Part shown: positions 10,423 to 24,200 of the stretch, one piece after another
How the letters are laid out: each line of letters opens with the position of its first letter
Position numbering within the stretch: the first letter of the stretch is position 1
Source: Eudorina sp. 2006-703-Eu-15
Taxonomy: Eukaryota; Chlorophyta; Chlorophyceae; Chlamydomonadales; Volvocaceae
Reading direction: 5' to 3'
Length of the DNA: 64,000 nt
Assembly (NCBI GenBank): GCA_003117195.1
Contig: BDSI01000021.1
Location: forward strand, 124,001 to 188,000
The notes under the pieces: generated by a model
What the model saw: the letters and a program-made list of their open reading frames with translations, nothing else
The model's database searches: none
Told to the model about the DNA's origin: nothing
Translations under genes and position numbers: made by a program

Positions 10423-13400
10423 TCACTCTCTTGACGTCATCCCGCACAGCACCAGCCTGCGCAGCTTGCACAGCAGCACGCCACGTCGTTTGGCCTTGCC
10501 GCGCCCATCCGCAATGTCGGCGCAAGCCACCCCGCAATCCCCCACCGCCGCCGCGAAGGACGGAGGTACGCACGTGCCGCCGAGCGCCGACGACGTCCCC
10601 TTGACTGACACATCCGCCGCGTTGACCGACGGCGATGCTGACGCCGCCGTACCCGTCAAACAACATCCATCCAGCGCCGCCAGGCGCGCCTCGGCGTTGA
10701 TGTCGTCAGTCAGTGGCGTATCGCCGTACACGGACGGCAACAGCCCCTTATGTTCACCAGTTGGCGTCGTACAAGTTGTCATAAACCTGACCTCATCCGC
10801 AGCTGTCAGCGGCGGCGTCTCGCAGCCCGTGGCCTCCGCGGCTGCGCAGCTCGGGGGCAGCCCGGAATTGGAGCACATGTCGCCTCCTCTGAGCACAGCG
10901 GCGGCGGCGATGTTGCCATCGCCATCGCCATCGCCATCACAGCCGCTGGCTTGCTGGCATGATGTCTCCGAGGGCGCCCTGTTCGCCGGGCACTGCAGCT
11001 GGCCTGGGATGTCGTTGGCGGCCTGGGAGTCGCTGGACGGCTTGCCTGTCGCTGCACTCCCCAGGGCCACGTTCACTACCTTCAGTAGGAGTGCGCGCTG
11101 GCCACAGGTTGGGACCTGTACCCCTGGCGTGGCCTCCGACGGCACTTCGCGCCCAACATCCTTCTGGTTGCTGGCGGCGGCGGCGGTGGCAATGGCATCG
11201 CTGCTGCTATTACCGGCGGCTGCGGCGGCGGCCGCCAAGCCTAGAGACCGCCGCGCCTGCTGCTCCTTCACCCCGGCACCGCCCGTCTGCTCCATCACCC
11301 CGGCACCGCCCGTCGCGATGGCGGGGCGCACCAAGGAGCCCAAGCCGGATGGCGGTCGTAAAAATCTAACGCCTTGCGTCCCTGTCGCCGTCCCCGCCGC
11401 CGGTCCCGTCCCTGTCGCCGTCCCCGCCGTCGCAGAGGCCTCGAGGGAGGTCAGCTGCTGCTGCGACGGCCGCGGCCCCAGTTCCTGCGGCGCCGGTCGA
11501 CTGGCCGGTTCGTCCTGCGATTGTCCCTTGGTCGAGGCTGATGTGGACAAGGACGCAGAGAGCAGGCCGTTGACAACGCTCTGGCTCGGCGCCAAGCAGA
11601 GCGAGTGCGGCTGCTGGATCGGGGACTCCTCCGCAATGACCGCTGTGGTCCAGCCGTGGGTGGGCGCAGCGGAGCGGACCTCCGCGGACAGCGCCTGTTC
11701 GAATCCGTGTGCAGGTGGCGGGTAGTTGGCGGGTGATAGGGGATACCAGTGGTGGCAGGTGGTTGGATTACGGTTGGCAGGTCGTTGGCGGGTCGATATG
11801 GGCAAGCACGCAAGCTGCTTTTGGCTGGTGTGCGGGTTCATGCTACAAAGTGGGTCCATGCCGCAAAGCCTGCCACACAAAGTGGTTTAAGCAAGTCGGC
11901 GCTTTACACAAGGCTAGGCTCTTTGCGTCAAAACCTTTTATGTTTTAGACTTAGTGACAGACCACGCAGGTTCTCTGCCGTACTGAATGACAAACGGTAC
12001 GGCTGGCAACGGCCGGTCACCGGCACAAAGCCCACCTGACACGTGATGTCCCCGTCCGGGTGTGTGGCCAGCTCGGACTGCAACCCGGTGCACACGCTGA
12101 GCCCCGACAACTGATGGCGCGGCCACCGTGCGAGAAAGCTGCGCAGCGTTGCCGTACCGTGTCGACCTGCCGTACCGACACGGAGCTGCCGCAACTCTCC
12201 GCCGCTCCCCACCATCACCGTGACGTCACCGGCGGTCGCGGCAGGGTCGGTGCCGGCGGTGGAGGCGGCGGCGGCGGCACCGAGAGCGCCGCGGGGGGCT
12301 TCGGGACAGAGCTCACGCCGCTCCGTAACCACACTACTGGTGGTACGGCGCAGATTGTTGGTAGGGACCTGACGGAGGTCCCTTTGCTTGTCCAGGAAGT
12401 GAAGCGGACCGACTGGGGGCCGCGTGTTGGGCGCGAGGAGGGAGGCGGCCCGTGGGCCACAGACCGGCGGAAACACCGATCCATCCTTCCCCGGTTGCTC
12501 CAGCAAGTGTCGTACCGCAACTTTCGCGTTGTCGGGACCTCCTGGGCTGCGCTCGGCGGCGTCGGCGCCATCAAAGTGATCCTCGGCGACGTTACTGCCG
12601 TACTGTGCCGCCGGATCGTTAGCCACGTCGCCGGCGGCGATCAGCAGGGGCTTTGCTGGCCCCGGCAGAGCCCTCGTCACCGCCACCTCCGCCTTCGCTA
12701 CCTCCGCCTTCGCCACCTCCGCCTCCGCGCCTTCTGAGTCCGCGCCTTTCCCCTCCGCGCCTTCCGCCTCCGCGGCTTCCGCGTCCGCGGCCTCCGCTCG
12801 ACACGTTGGCCACGGTGCCGACGGCGGCAAGTCGAGCTCAGCAGCGTGGAGTTTACCTGCACGGACCGCCTTAGCCAGCGGCGTCGGCCCCACGCCGTCG
12901 CCGGCGTTCCAGTCGTACAGATCCTCAAGTGCCGTGCCTACGGCAAGCTGCGGCACGTCATGGAAGTACGGCATGCGCAGAAGGTCCTCGGCCGTCGCGC
13001 GTTCTGTCGGCTCGACCCGCAGCGCTGACTCCAACAGCTCCAGGAGGGGCTCATCAAGAGACGATGCCAGTCGGGTTCGAAGCGAGGACTTTGTGATGGG
13101 CACCCTCGCCGCTGAGCTGCGGGTGCCGGTGGCATCGCCGGCACCGGCGCTGCCACCGCCGCCGCCAGCGGCGGTGGTGTTGGCGCTGCCCCCGGGGCCG
13201 ACGGCAGCGCCGGCGCGGCTCCGGGGCAGCGCTCCGAAAGTCCGCCAGATCTGAAAGATCTGATCTACGCTTGAGTTCCCGGGCAGCAACGGAGATCCCG
13301 TGGCCATCTCGGCAATCGTACAGCCGACGGACCAAATGTCTGGCGGGTTTCCAAACGACGCGGAGCCAGGCGGGGAGATGGCGGGTTTGTAACGATAGCG

Positions 13401-16338
13401 GCCAGACCGGTTGCTCCCGACGCCTTTGTGGCGTTTACCGAAACCTATGCAAGTCACTACTGCACGGTGTGTTGTTGCTGTAGGAGGGTGCGGGGCAGCA
13501 GAACCCACCATGGCACAGCAGTGCGCATGCAGATGAACGACCGCATGCCTTCAGCTGGGCCCCATGCAGGTCACTCTCCATCGGTAACCGTTCCTTACTG
13601 CCCGTCAGGCAGATCGACAGGCGGACAGACGGATGGAAGGACGGATGGGGACGGACAGAGCACAGGCAGATGGACTGGCTGTGCAACCCGGTATGGCCTT
13701 GGTCAGGCTTCCCTGAAGCCACAGGACGGACGGACGGACACATATAACGCTAACATTTTGTGTCCATGCCGTGCCACGGTGCCAGCCTGAACCTTACACT
13801 GTACGGCAGTACGGCACCTGAGCTGCAGCACGGTGGGCGTGGAGGTTGCAGCGGCGGCCGCGGCCATGATCCATACCCAAAACCTAACCCACCAGCAGCC
13901 GTGCCGTACGGTTTGTTCAGCAGCACCTCCGGCGCCCGGTACCAGCGCGTGAAGACGTAGTTGGTGAGTTGCTCATCGGGGCCACCGACCCGTGGGTCAC
14001 GAGGAGGCGCCGCCCGCGCCAGACCAAAGTCGCCGAGCTTAAGCACCCCGTCGGCGGAGAGCAGTAGGTTCGTGGGCTTCAGGTCCCGGTGAAGCAGCTG
14101 CGTAGGGTGCGGCCCAAGACGACCGCAGTCGAGGACAGGGAGTCAGGGGACATGACGGACTCGGGCGGAAGGACTGCGGGACGATGAGACCAAAATAACG
14201 CCCTTATTAGCAACACGGGGAACCGCTCCCCGGTGCGGAAAGGGCTGCGCCGCCGACCAAGGGAACGAAATGGGGTTGGGTTTTGAGAACGGTCACGGGC
14301 GGCCCCCGCGGAGCCACCAGGAGCACGGCACATCATCAATTCACCACGCCCCATCGCCCCGCTCGGACCTGCTGCGAGTGCATGAACCGGAAGGCCTGCA
14401 GCAGCTGCCAGGCCAGCAGCTTGACCGTCGCACCGGGCAGACCCGCGGGGTGGCGCCGCAGCTCCGCCTGGAGGTCCCGGGGGTAGTACTCCATGAGCTG
14501 CAGTCACGTGCGGTGCAGTCAGGGTTTCGATGCGGTACGGACAGTACGGCAGTCAGCCAGGAAACGGGCAGGGCAGCAGGGTGAGTGGGGCGTGCGGCGA
14601 CTGGACATCCAACTTCTATCTGGCGGCTTTCACCTGGTGTAAGTCACCACATACAAGCAAAGGGGACGGTCAGGGTGACTCAGTAATGGGCAGTGGTGAC
14701 TAAGTAATGGACGACCTTTTAGCGCTTCCAGCGAGCGAGGAGCCCCGGTCCACAGGCACTTGTCCGTGCACCCGTCCGTCCGTCCGTCCGTCTTACCCAC
14801 AGCCCAGGTATGGGGTACCCGCCCCACGCACCAGTATGGGCCGGCCCCCGCCGGTGCGGTAGGCGCCGCGAAGGTGCACGACGTTGGGGTGGTTGTTCAG
14901 CCGGATGTGCACCGCCACCTCCCGCTTCGCGAGCCGCACCGCCTGGGGTCGGGACGGGGCGGGGTTCGGCGGGCGGCCGGGTGACAGGGACTCAGGGGGA
15001 GGTCGCGATAGCCTGTGCCCCGTGGGTCAGTGGTTTACCAATATGACACCTGTGGGGGCCGCGCGTGAGGGCCTGGGGTTGCTGCACGGCAGTTGGGTAG
15101 GCAGGTAGGTTGGCAGGTAGGAAGGTAGGTCGGTCGGTCGGTAGGTAGGTGGAACCGAGTTCATGGGTCAGAAGTACGACAACCGGGAGCGCAGATGTGC
15201 TCGTCGGCTTGAAGTCTGTGCGAACAGGATTGCTCCATCGGATTGGACCTAAGGGGGCACGGCTACGGGCTACAGGGAGTATGGCACGTCGGCACCTCCC
15301 GGATGCTGTGGCGGGACACCGGACGAATGGCGGCAAGGCCGTCCCCGGAGCACTCCACCCTAATAACTATATGACCCGGAGAGCTGCGCTGTGGGACCGG
15401 ATGTCCGGTCTTGGGACCCTGGAGTAGCCAGCCCATGTCCTGAGCTGGCGGTCCTCAACGGCCATCATTCGCGGGCGGCAGGAGCCCCCGGGACGTTACG
15501 GAGGCCGTCGGAGGGCGGCCGACGGACCCTGAGCGACGGGACGGCCTATGCAGGCATCAAGGACCTCTGTCGTGCAGTACAACTCCGTGGTTGCTGTATT
15601 CACTCGGCAGACGATTTATTTCAACTTGCCATGGTTTGCCCCTTCGCAATTCACTTTTACGTTACGACAGGCAGTGCAGGTTGCTGTCCCGTGCCTTCCC
15701 GAGGGACTCGCAACGGGTCTACAGGCCAGGACCGGCCCAGCTGGAGAAAAGACCCAGTCCGCCGTTCCGTTGCTCAGCTGGTGTAAGGCCGGATCAGGTG
15801 AGGTAAGTGTGACAAATTGCGACAACTTGCGACATAACCGTACGGTCACTCGAAGGCAATAACGGTCTGCCGGAAGTCGTCTCGTCAGTCCCTGCTGCAG
15901 GATATGATACACACAAAAACAAATTTACGAGGAAAGCTGTGAAGGCAGATTCGACGCTTCACAATTCAGCCCCCAGGTAGCTTAAATACATCCTGCCAGT
16001 TGTGCAAGGTTGCCAACTTTGCTGTTGCGAACTCAGCGCCTTCCAAAACAGTCATTACAAAGAGACACCAGGATTCTGTTGATATTCCTGAAGTTTTCGT
16101 TAATTACCTCTTGGCTTTTAGACTTGAATATCTTCACGGCACAAAGTCCAGCAGCTTCCGGGCTTTTCGATGACGATGCGACCTCATACCCGCTGTGTTT
16201 TTTTGACATGCTTGCAAGGATGACACATGCATATGCTCCCTCTCCGATTCGGCCGAGCGGCCGTAGCTCCTGACCCTGCGCATGACCCGCATTTCCTTTT
16301 AATGTAGGAATTGAGATCAAATACACAGTGGACTGCAT
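10423..16338 (-). CDS. CDKL-type (CDC2-like) serine/threonine protein kinase with long low-complexity tail
   Basis: CMGC kinase closest in motif pattern to the CDKL family. One algal member of that family (Chlamydomonas LF5, a CDKL5 homologue) controls flagellar length, so a ciliary role is possible but only inferred. Exons, all with GT/AG borders and consistent phases: 16108-16338, 14832-14942, 14369-14497, 13893-14097, 12036-13423, 10423-11694; 1,111 residues. Visible features: P-loop [11 protein letters not shown] (29-39), catalytic Lys69 in AVKIF, alpha-C Glu85, HRDLKPTN (160-167), DFG (180-182), T-N-Y activation motif (202-204), WYRAPE, and [12 protein letters not shown] in the C-lobe. 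The C-lobe carries a Gly/Ala-rich insertion before the final helices ([14 protein letters not shown]). More than 700 residues of Ala/Gly/Thr/Ser/Glu-rich, probably disordered sequence follow, including Glu-Gly-Ala and Gly-Asp repeats. The start ATG at 16338 gives a 28-residue leader before the P-loop. Confidence 0.88.
13615..13745. repeat. GGAC/GACA-type simple repeats in kinase intron
   Basis: Clustered GGACAGACGGA-type units, repeated towards 13745 (GGACGGACGGACAC). A related GTCCGTCCGTCC run lies at 14770-14790, and a GGTAGGT/GGTCGGT run at about 15096-15152. All lie in introns of the kinase gene. Confidence 0.7.
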
Positions 16339-17977
16339 TGACTACAGGTTACAGCCATGACGATACTGACCGCAATAGCAAGCCGCCGTGTTGTGTCCAT
16401 AGCGGCCCAGTCTGTTAAGCCAGCGGCGAGTTTCCGAGATAAATAGTCTGGTCAAACAGTCAAGCTGTTAGGATGGCAACCTGCTTTTTATCCGGGTTAC
16501 GGTCAGAGCCCCCGGCAAAAGTAAAACGGCCAAGGTATGTGACATGTATAAACAAATTGTTGAGTCTCAGGTAGTATTCATCAATAACACAAGAACAAAA
16601 GAATTAGGATAAACTAACAATAGTGACGTTTTCCACAATTATAAAGGTTGGGCTGTACAGCAAAAAGGATGACGACTTAGTATAACGTAACGACGCCGGC
16701 CGTCCCGAACGTTGTGGCTTAGTTTACCGTACCTTCTAATTGTAAAGATACAAATATAGCATTGCAAGTAAAATGATTGATAAGTTAACACGCCGCGGCT
16801 GATCTCCGCAGTAAGAATGCGGGAATCGGCCCTAATAACCGGTCAAGGTGTTTCGATTTGTCATCTGCCTCTACTATGTTAAATCAATGGGAAACAGTAT
16901 AATGTATTGTTAATGGCGTGCTTAGGTTAATCTCAGGGTTCAAATTACATGGTCTGATGGTCAGGTGCGTTCAGGTATCGTACTGCTAGGTACGTCCGGA
17001 TACGTCGGCTAGCGTCGGCTGCAGGCTAAGCCACTTTAACAGTGCCTAGCGAGAAAGATATAAGAACCGCAATAATATAGTATTCAGCTGGCGGATCTTA
17101 AGCGTTGTTTCTACAGCCCATCGGGCATGGATAGATTAGCCCGCTTGTCTGCAAGAGGATGACAATATATGTTGGGTCCCCGAGGATTGACAAAAAAACA
17201 TGTTTTCAAGTTAAATTAAAGAAATGCTCTCCGCAGACGTGTCGCCGCAACACTGCCTCGTTGTACCGTAACAGCTCCACGGTCCTGCACTGCAGTCAGA
17301 CTCGATTATCATCCCGTAGTCGAAGGAAGTCACCTCCTGAGCGTCCACCGCGCACAGCCGCGAGTATGTTCCTGTCTGCCCTTCGATGTTTTCTTGAGCG
17401 GGCCGGAACCTTCTGAGACGTTCCAGGTCTGGTCCTGTCTGGTCGCCAGAGATTTAACGCTCCAAAGATCCAAGCGATAGCAAGATGCCAGACTGAATCG
17501 AAGCGTGTTTCCTTCGACAGTGGCGCTCCCCGGTCATCGGTGACAGCTGTTTGATGGTATCCGCACTCCCGACGCCGATGCACGGAATGACTAACCCTCC
17601 GGAGCAGTCCGTCGCCACACCAGGCAGGGCCCCCCCCGCTGACCCCAGCCTCTGGACGCGCCTTACTTTCAGTGGCCGTCTCGGAGGGGAGGGCGGTGTC
17701 GATGCTCAATCGGAATGCCACATCTGCGCCCATCCATCTTCGTTCCCGCATTCGCGCCAGCAGCCACAGGCAGGGACCACTGTGCGCCGTCACTGATGAA
17801 CCCTGGAGTCTTTTGCGGTCACGGCATGCCGTGCACGGGCGCCGCTGCTTGCTTGCTTGGGCTGTTCACCGAACGTGGGAAAGCAGCATGTGGCCATGCG
17901 GCCAGCCTACGTGTTCAGTATGCTGTGGTTAATACTAATCTGCCCCCCCCCCCGCGCGGCATACGGTACAAATCAAT

Positions 17978-18385
17978 TTGACCCGTGGGGTCCACGGTAA
18001 CATCATTAAGAACAGTCCAGCGCAAAATGCATGCGGCGCTGCTGCCGGGTGATGCCCGGGTCATGCCCGTTCACGGGTCATCCTCGCAACAGTCGGCGCT
18101 CTTGGTCCCGTCCGTCACCATACCGCCCGCGGTTTCGCTCCTAACCTCGCCAGCGGGACCTCGGTCGCCTCCTTCCGTCGTCTGCTCCGCGTCTTACCCA
18201 TCCCGCTTCCCAGCACGGGTAGCCCCCACCTACCTGCCTCCTCACAGCGTTGAGATTCGGGGCAACTCCCGCGTTTTTCAGTAGCATTACATTTAGGGAT
18301 GTTACAGCGGACTGAACGGGTCATCGGTGACAGCCAACGGCGATAGCCGAAGCTTCCTCACCACACACTGCATAAACGAACTTGC
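17978..18385. repeat. Facing pair of dispersed motif elements
   Basis: A plus-oriented end (GACCCGTGGGGTCC...GTAACATC, 17,978-18,003) and a minus-oriented end (GATGTTACAGCGGAC..., 18,297-18,385) face each other across about 290 bp. The layout resembles a non-autonomous element with inverted termini. The minus copy is the longest and continues through CGGGTCATCGGTGACAGCC to CACACACTGCATAAACG. Confidence 0.55.
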
Positions 18386-20529
18386 GCCACCATGGCGCAC
18401 CGGACAGGCTCCACAAGTGCACCGAAACACACCCCGGTAGCATGAAAGCATGGTGTTTGACGTTATTCGCATCGTCCAACACTGCGCAACACGACTGGAT
18501 TGCGGGCGAGACCATTGATGATTGACTTTCTTCATGACGCAACGGGCGACCCTTCGTCCGATCTGGCGCCGTTCATAACCGTTATGAACGTGGCTGGTAC
18601 GACTGCGACCGCGTCAACATCCCGAACAATCAGAAACAGCACGACGCGTGCCTGTACGGAGCAGCGAGCCTGCCGTACACCAGAGCATTGCAGCCTTGAC
18701 GTGACTGAAACCAGTGAGCCTGCCGTAGTACAACGGATCATTGCAGCTTTGACGTGACGGAAACCAGTATCATGCACGCCCAGCTTATCTCGATGTGGTG
18801 GTCTGCACTAAACAAACCGCAGCACACATCTGCCCCGCCGAAAAAGGGGTCGCACATTTGGCACCCAGCACGGGATGCGGACGCCAACCAGCATCGGAGC
18901 TTAATACGGGCATCAGTCGGGTCCGCTCCACAACGCTGCTCCGCTCCTATATATGCCAGTCTTCCTTCGAAACCATGAAAACAAACCAATCTCTTTCAAA
19001 TGCACGTCCCGATGCAAGTACTAGGCGGGCAGTGCCGTACAGCATTTGTCACCGAGGGAGCCGTTTTGCTTGGTCTGTTCGTCCCATACGCCCGCCAGCT
19101 GACCGTCTCTCAGACACGGCGCCGAACCCACGCTTGGACAGATGTGCTACGACGTATTTCACGAGATGAACCGCATGGGCGGGTACTTCACCACGGCAGT
19201 TATTCAATCCCCCGCGGGCGACCCGTGACAAATCGGACACCGCAGCGGGTCGACTGCCGTGCGTTAGGCGTATCCGCAGTCAGCCCGCCAGCCCCGAGCC
19301 CCGAGCCCCACCGTGCTGCACAGGATGGCCGTACACGCCTCCCCGCCTGTCAACAAAATGATTCAGCAGACAAAATTGGAAGACCCAAGCCATGGCATAC
19401 TTCGCGGCTTTTCATCGGCTGCATGACCAGCAGGAAAGCCACGCACGGGCATTTATCCATAGTTGTTATCAGTCCGCGTGCCAGGCATACACGCACGCGC
19501 TGTGGTTATTACTCCCCCTGTTGTATTACCAACATTCTCGAATCCTGACCCTCGTCTGGATGAATACATTTTACGCACACGATACCGCCTCGAGCCCCCA
19601 GAAATGAAGGAATAAAGAGAATGCGAGTGGCAATGTGACACAAACACACGCACTCAAACCCGCACACCTGCGGTGTGCTTTACGAAGCACAAACACAAAC
19701 AGAAACAGAAACACAAACACCCGCGCAAGGGCCGTCTTGTCCTCATCCCATGGACGTGCGCACGTGCCCTAATACACATGTCCGGTGCCGTACGTACGTA
19801 CGGTAGCCTGGTGCGGCGGATGCCAAAGAGCGCCGACAATTTATTAATAACACCAACGAAAGCGCGCACATGCAGTTGCCAGACCATGCAGATCACCACA
19901 ACTTACTGAACGCACGGTGAGGTCTACAACATGCGGGAGTGGCAGTCGGCGAACCGCTTCATGTGGGGCGTGTCAGGGAACCCGCCGGCCAACGAACCCA
20001 TCCCCCGAAGGGCGAGTCAGTGGACCCATTCATTACGGCGACGCCAAACAGACAATACGGGAAACAAGTCATGTACTTCCGGTACGTAAGGAGGGAGGGC
20101 ACAGGGCAGCATTCGCTTCAGCCTCCATTTGCACGCACGGCTCGACACGGCTCCCACCGACCCTGCGCGCCGCGCTTTACTAACCGGCATTACCAAACTG
20201 GTTTTACGACTCATGGAAAGTCATCATCACAAACAAATCCTTGTCCATACATGCTTGGTTAATCATGAGCACTTCTCGCTAGACTAACTAGACTAACTGT
20301 CCTGAGCAGCCAGCGCATCGACCCAGATCGCAAGACCCGTGTCGGCCGGATCGGCATCGCGCGCGCGCGCACCATGCGGCGGACCACCGCCGTGCTTGCG
20401 CCGGCAGCGGGCCCGCATTCCTCCGCTGGTTAGTTGGAAACAACGAACACGCCTCTCGTTTGATGCTAGTACTGGCTGCTGTCTAGCCAAATGTACGAAG
20501 GTATATGAAGACGGTTCCAACACACGCAA

Positions 20530-20552
20530 ACACACACACACACACACACACG
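20530..20552. repeat. CA microsatellite
   Basis: About eleven CA units followed by degenerate CGCA/CACG units up to about 20,570. Confidence 0.9.
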
Positions 20553-21002
20553 CACGCACACGCGCACGCAGAGCAGCAAAATGTGCCCACATACGACCCG
20601 CCGTACACGCCACCCGGCACGCAGCTGCTGCACGTGTCGGCGGCAGAGCGCAGGCAGCAGCCAGATGCCGCCCGCCCGCGTCCCTTCATGTTGGACAGTT
20701 GAGTCGCCCGCCCGCCGCCAATGAGAAGCTCCACATGTACAGCGCAGTGTAGCGCGGCTTCTCGCACCCCCCGCGCGTCCACACGGGAGGCGCCCAATGC
20801 AATACCGGGCACAGGCTCCAACTGGTATCGGCGTCATGCCGGCCGCCGGATCTCGGGGTAGGGGGCTCCGAAACAGGGCGCGGTGCCGCATCCGGGGACC
20901 GCTGCTTCCTGAGGTTGCTGCATCAGACCTAGGCGTCACGCACGGGGCCCGTCGCTCTGGCAGGCTCACCTGCCGGGGCCATACATGCGCGCCCTGCGCT
21001 TC

Positions 21003-21007
21003 TTACA
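21003..21007 (-). terminator. TGTAA polyadenylation signal of the GT90 gene
   Basis: TTACA on the plus strand, about 200 bp past the stop codon of the glycosyltransferase gene on the minus strand. Confidence 0.5.
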
Positions 21008-21207
21008 ACTTGACGGGTGGCTCCGCCGGGGCTGGGGGCCCACCAAGGGCCTGCAGGTGTATTGGCCAGCCTGCATCCACCCTCGTGTCCGGCGCAGCGG
21101 CGTTGCAGCATCGCTGATACGTGTAATGGCGCCTTGCGGGGCCTACCCCAGACGACCGCCATTGCGAGACGGGCATGGAGCACCGCACCGCACCGCACCG
21201 CACTTCT

Positions 21208-24200
21208 TCATTTGATGTTGAAGCCGCGCCGCCGCAGGCCTTCCACGTACGACTCTATGAAGGAGTCCATGTCGCTGAAGAGGGTCCGGTAGGCGGTCAG
21301 CGCGTCCTTCAGGTACTGGAACCTGGACAGAGGCATCGTGAACCTGACGGTGCCGAGAGGGGGCCGGGAGGCGGGGTTGGGAGAGGGCAGAGGGGAAGGG
21401 GCGCGGGTGAAGGGGGCAGGGGCCAAGAACCCAGGGTGATTGATAGGCATCGGCTGTGGGTGCTGGGTGGGCCATCAACGGAGCACGCCAGGCCGCGATT
21501 GCCGACCTCAGACCTCTTCACCATGAACCCTGGGAATCCGGACAAAACATGCGAGAACTTGTCACAACGTGAAGTTCAAGCGGGCAGGCAGCAGGCAGAC
21601 ATGTAGGCAGGTAGGTAGGTACGTAGGCGGGCAGGTAGGCAAGCAGTTATGGCACAGTTCTCTCAACCCCAACCCCACCCCAACGCGACGAAACTCACTT
21701 GAGAGCGAAGTTCTGGGCCTCACGGATGATGCGCTGAACGGACTCCGGGTCCGTGGCATCCATCTCCCTCAGCTTGGCGATGACGCCATAAATGTCATCC
21801 ATGCTGCCATAATGGGCCGTGTCGTTGAAGAACGGTACGACGTGTACGAAAGGTTTGAGAGACCTGCACAGGGACGACATGGTGATTCAGGAACCGTTGG
21901 ACAGCGGGGCGGCTGGTCGCGGTGGGCCATGGCTGGGTGGGGCATACCGGCTTGCGAGCATCGTTCTGTAAACGCGCGCCGATGGGGGGGACAGGGATTG
22001 CGCGCAGGGAGTGCTTACCTCAGGGACAGATGCGCGTGAGCATAACCCACTATCGTGTGCATCATTGCCGAAAGGCAAAACAACTGCTTAAACGGCAGGT
22101 CTGCACCCCGGATCCTCAGAGACACGGGCTTCTTACTACAGCAGCTTACTCAGGTTCCAGCCAACCAAACCCAGGAGCATGCGTGGGGACCATGCACCCA
22201 CACACCGCGTTCCCGCGTACCGGGCTACCCACCGGTAAAAGTACTCTAGGAAGGCCTGGCGCTGCATCACCACCACGGAGTTGATCATAAGCAGCTGCAG
22301 CAGACAGCAGAGGTAGGCACATGTCAGGTGCACGCATGTCTCCGCAAACCTGCACTCGCAACTTTCACGTCACGCATACGTCGTGTGAGAGCTCAGAACC
22401 TACCCAACCCAGCACCAGCACACCACCAATGGGATCCGAGCCCCCTGAAGCCGTTCATGAATGAATGAACGTTACAGCGGACGTCAATGTCATCACCATA
22501 ATTCCGGTAGCCTGGCAAGGTAACACATGGCGCCCTGTACTCCTTAACCTGAACCCCTTCACCTGTACAGGGAGCTCTGTACTACTTGCCTGGTCCCCCA
22601 TTGTCCTGTACCCTCAGTCCTGTACCCTGCACCGGTACCCCGCAGCCTGTGCCCCGTGCCCTTTACCCTGACCGGTACCTGGGACAGCCTGGAGCTTGCG
22701 GAGATGCCCTCCATGTGCAAGAGCCACTTGTAGTAGCTGTGCTCTGGGATGGGCACCCGTGGGTAGGCGGGCAGGTCCCGCTTGAGGCACTGCGGGGCGG
22801 ACCACGGGGGCGGCGGGGCGGGGCGGGGGCCGTCGGCGCAGGGAGGTGGCACGGCAGCGCAACAACTACTGAACGTATACCACCAACAACGAAGTCACAC
22901 AGTGATGCGGTGCAGCGTGCAGGGCGCTGCGCGGAGGGGGGGGCCGCAGCTCCGACTTGGAAGACGTCAGAACCGCTTGAAACTGAGCCCAACGGTGGGC
23001 GGCCGGCGAGCCACCTTTTACTCACCCTGAACTGCGCCAGGTTGCCGTCCGGGCCCAGCACCTTCTCCACGCCCATCACCAAGCCCACATCCAGGACCGT
23101 GTCGTTGCCCGCGTCCCGGTCGTTCTGAGACAGCTGCGCCAGACCCACGCGAGGGCATGCGTCGTGGCAGTAGTACGGGCCCACCCAGTAGCCGCTGCAG
23201 AAAGGCTCCCCGCGGAAGAACGCTGCGCGGGAGGCAACAGGCAGCAGGCAACATGCAAGGCGCGGGGGCCGGCGTAGGCGCTAGGCGGGGCGGAGAGGAG
23301 GGGGGCTGGACGGCAGCGCGCGGCGGGCGGTAGGGTATGGAGTCGTTACCGCGCGGGCCGCGGTACAGCACGTGCAGGGCGGAGGGCGCCTGCTGGGATG
23401 CATGCAGCTACGCACCCGCTTTCCAGAGTCCTCGATTTCCTTTTCATAGCGCGGGAACCGAACGGAACCGGTTCCATGGAACCAGCTCTCCAATAGGATC
23501 CAACGGATCCAACCGATTCCAGCGGGCTGGTGGGTGGCCTGGCACACTGCGCACGGGCATCACATGACATGGCACGAGGGCAGCCCATACCCGTCCCGTC
23601 GGACACGGACCGCCGTGGGGCGCCTGCTGCGGCGTGCAGGCGGCCTACCTCTGTCCTCCTTGAGGTGCCAGGGGTAGAAGTAGAGGGAGTTGGGTGTGTA
23701 GAGCCACTGGGGTACCAATATGTCCAGGTCGTCACCGTCCGGCTCCCCAACCGTCTTGAACTGCGAGCGGCGGGGCGGGATGGGGCGGGGCTGGGCGGGA
23801 ATCGCACACCGTGTCTGCACGGTCGGCAGCACGTTTTTCCATGTTTGGATATTGCAAAAGCGGGATGGGGAGAGCAACCAACCCCTCGACGACGGGTCAC
23901 GCAGTAAACGTTGACTTCTCTAGCAATGAAGTATGAATAGCAGGGAAGTCAGGTTCTAGCGACGATTGGTGAAGTGATTCGGTAGTACATGTGTTCGCCT
24001 CGGTACGGCGCGACAGAGCCGTCGCTGCTTGTTCAACGGCCGCTGGGTTGCTACTCGGTATCTGCCGTTGTTGCTAATCTTATTAATTACTGTTGCCCCT
24101 CTGCCGGGGCATAGTCCCCGCCCGCCCGCCCGGGAGAGTACACCCTCCGGGTGGGCAGCGTGGGACGCTTGGTGGTTGCAACGGAGTGGTCATTACAGTG

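Larger units (their letters stand above)
16339..21002. other. Long intergenic stretch, no gene supported
   Basis: Lies between the kinase start and the glycosyltransferase 3' end. The part 16,400-17,100 is AT-richer and may hold the kinase promoter. The rest shows only short open frames. Noted contents: two dispersed-motif copies facing each other (17,978 and 18,297); a 30-bp direct repeat (18,686-18,715 and 18,739-18,768, core TTGACGTGAC, GAAACCAGT); AACACAAACA-type simple sequence near 19,680-19,730; and a CA microsatellite at 20,530. Confidence 0.5.

Noticed and set aside
11241..11369. Arg/Pro-rich plus-strand frames over the kinase tail
   Set aside because: Shadow frames of the GC-rich low-complexity exon on the minus strand.
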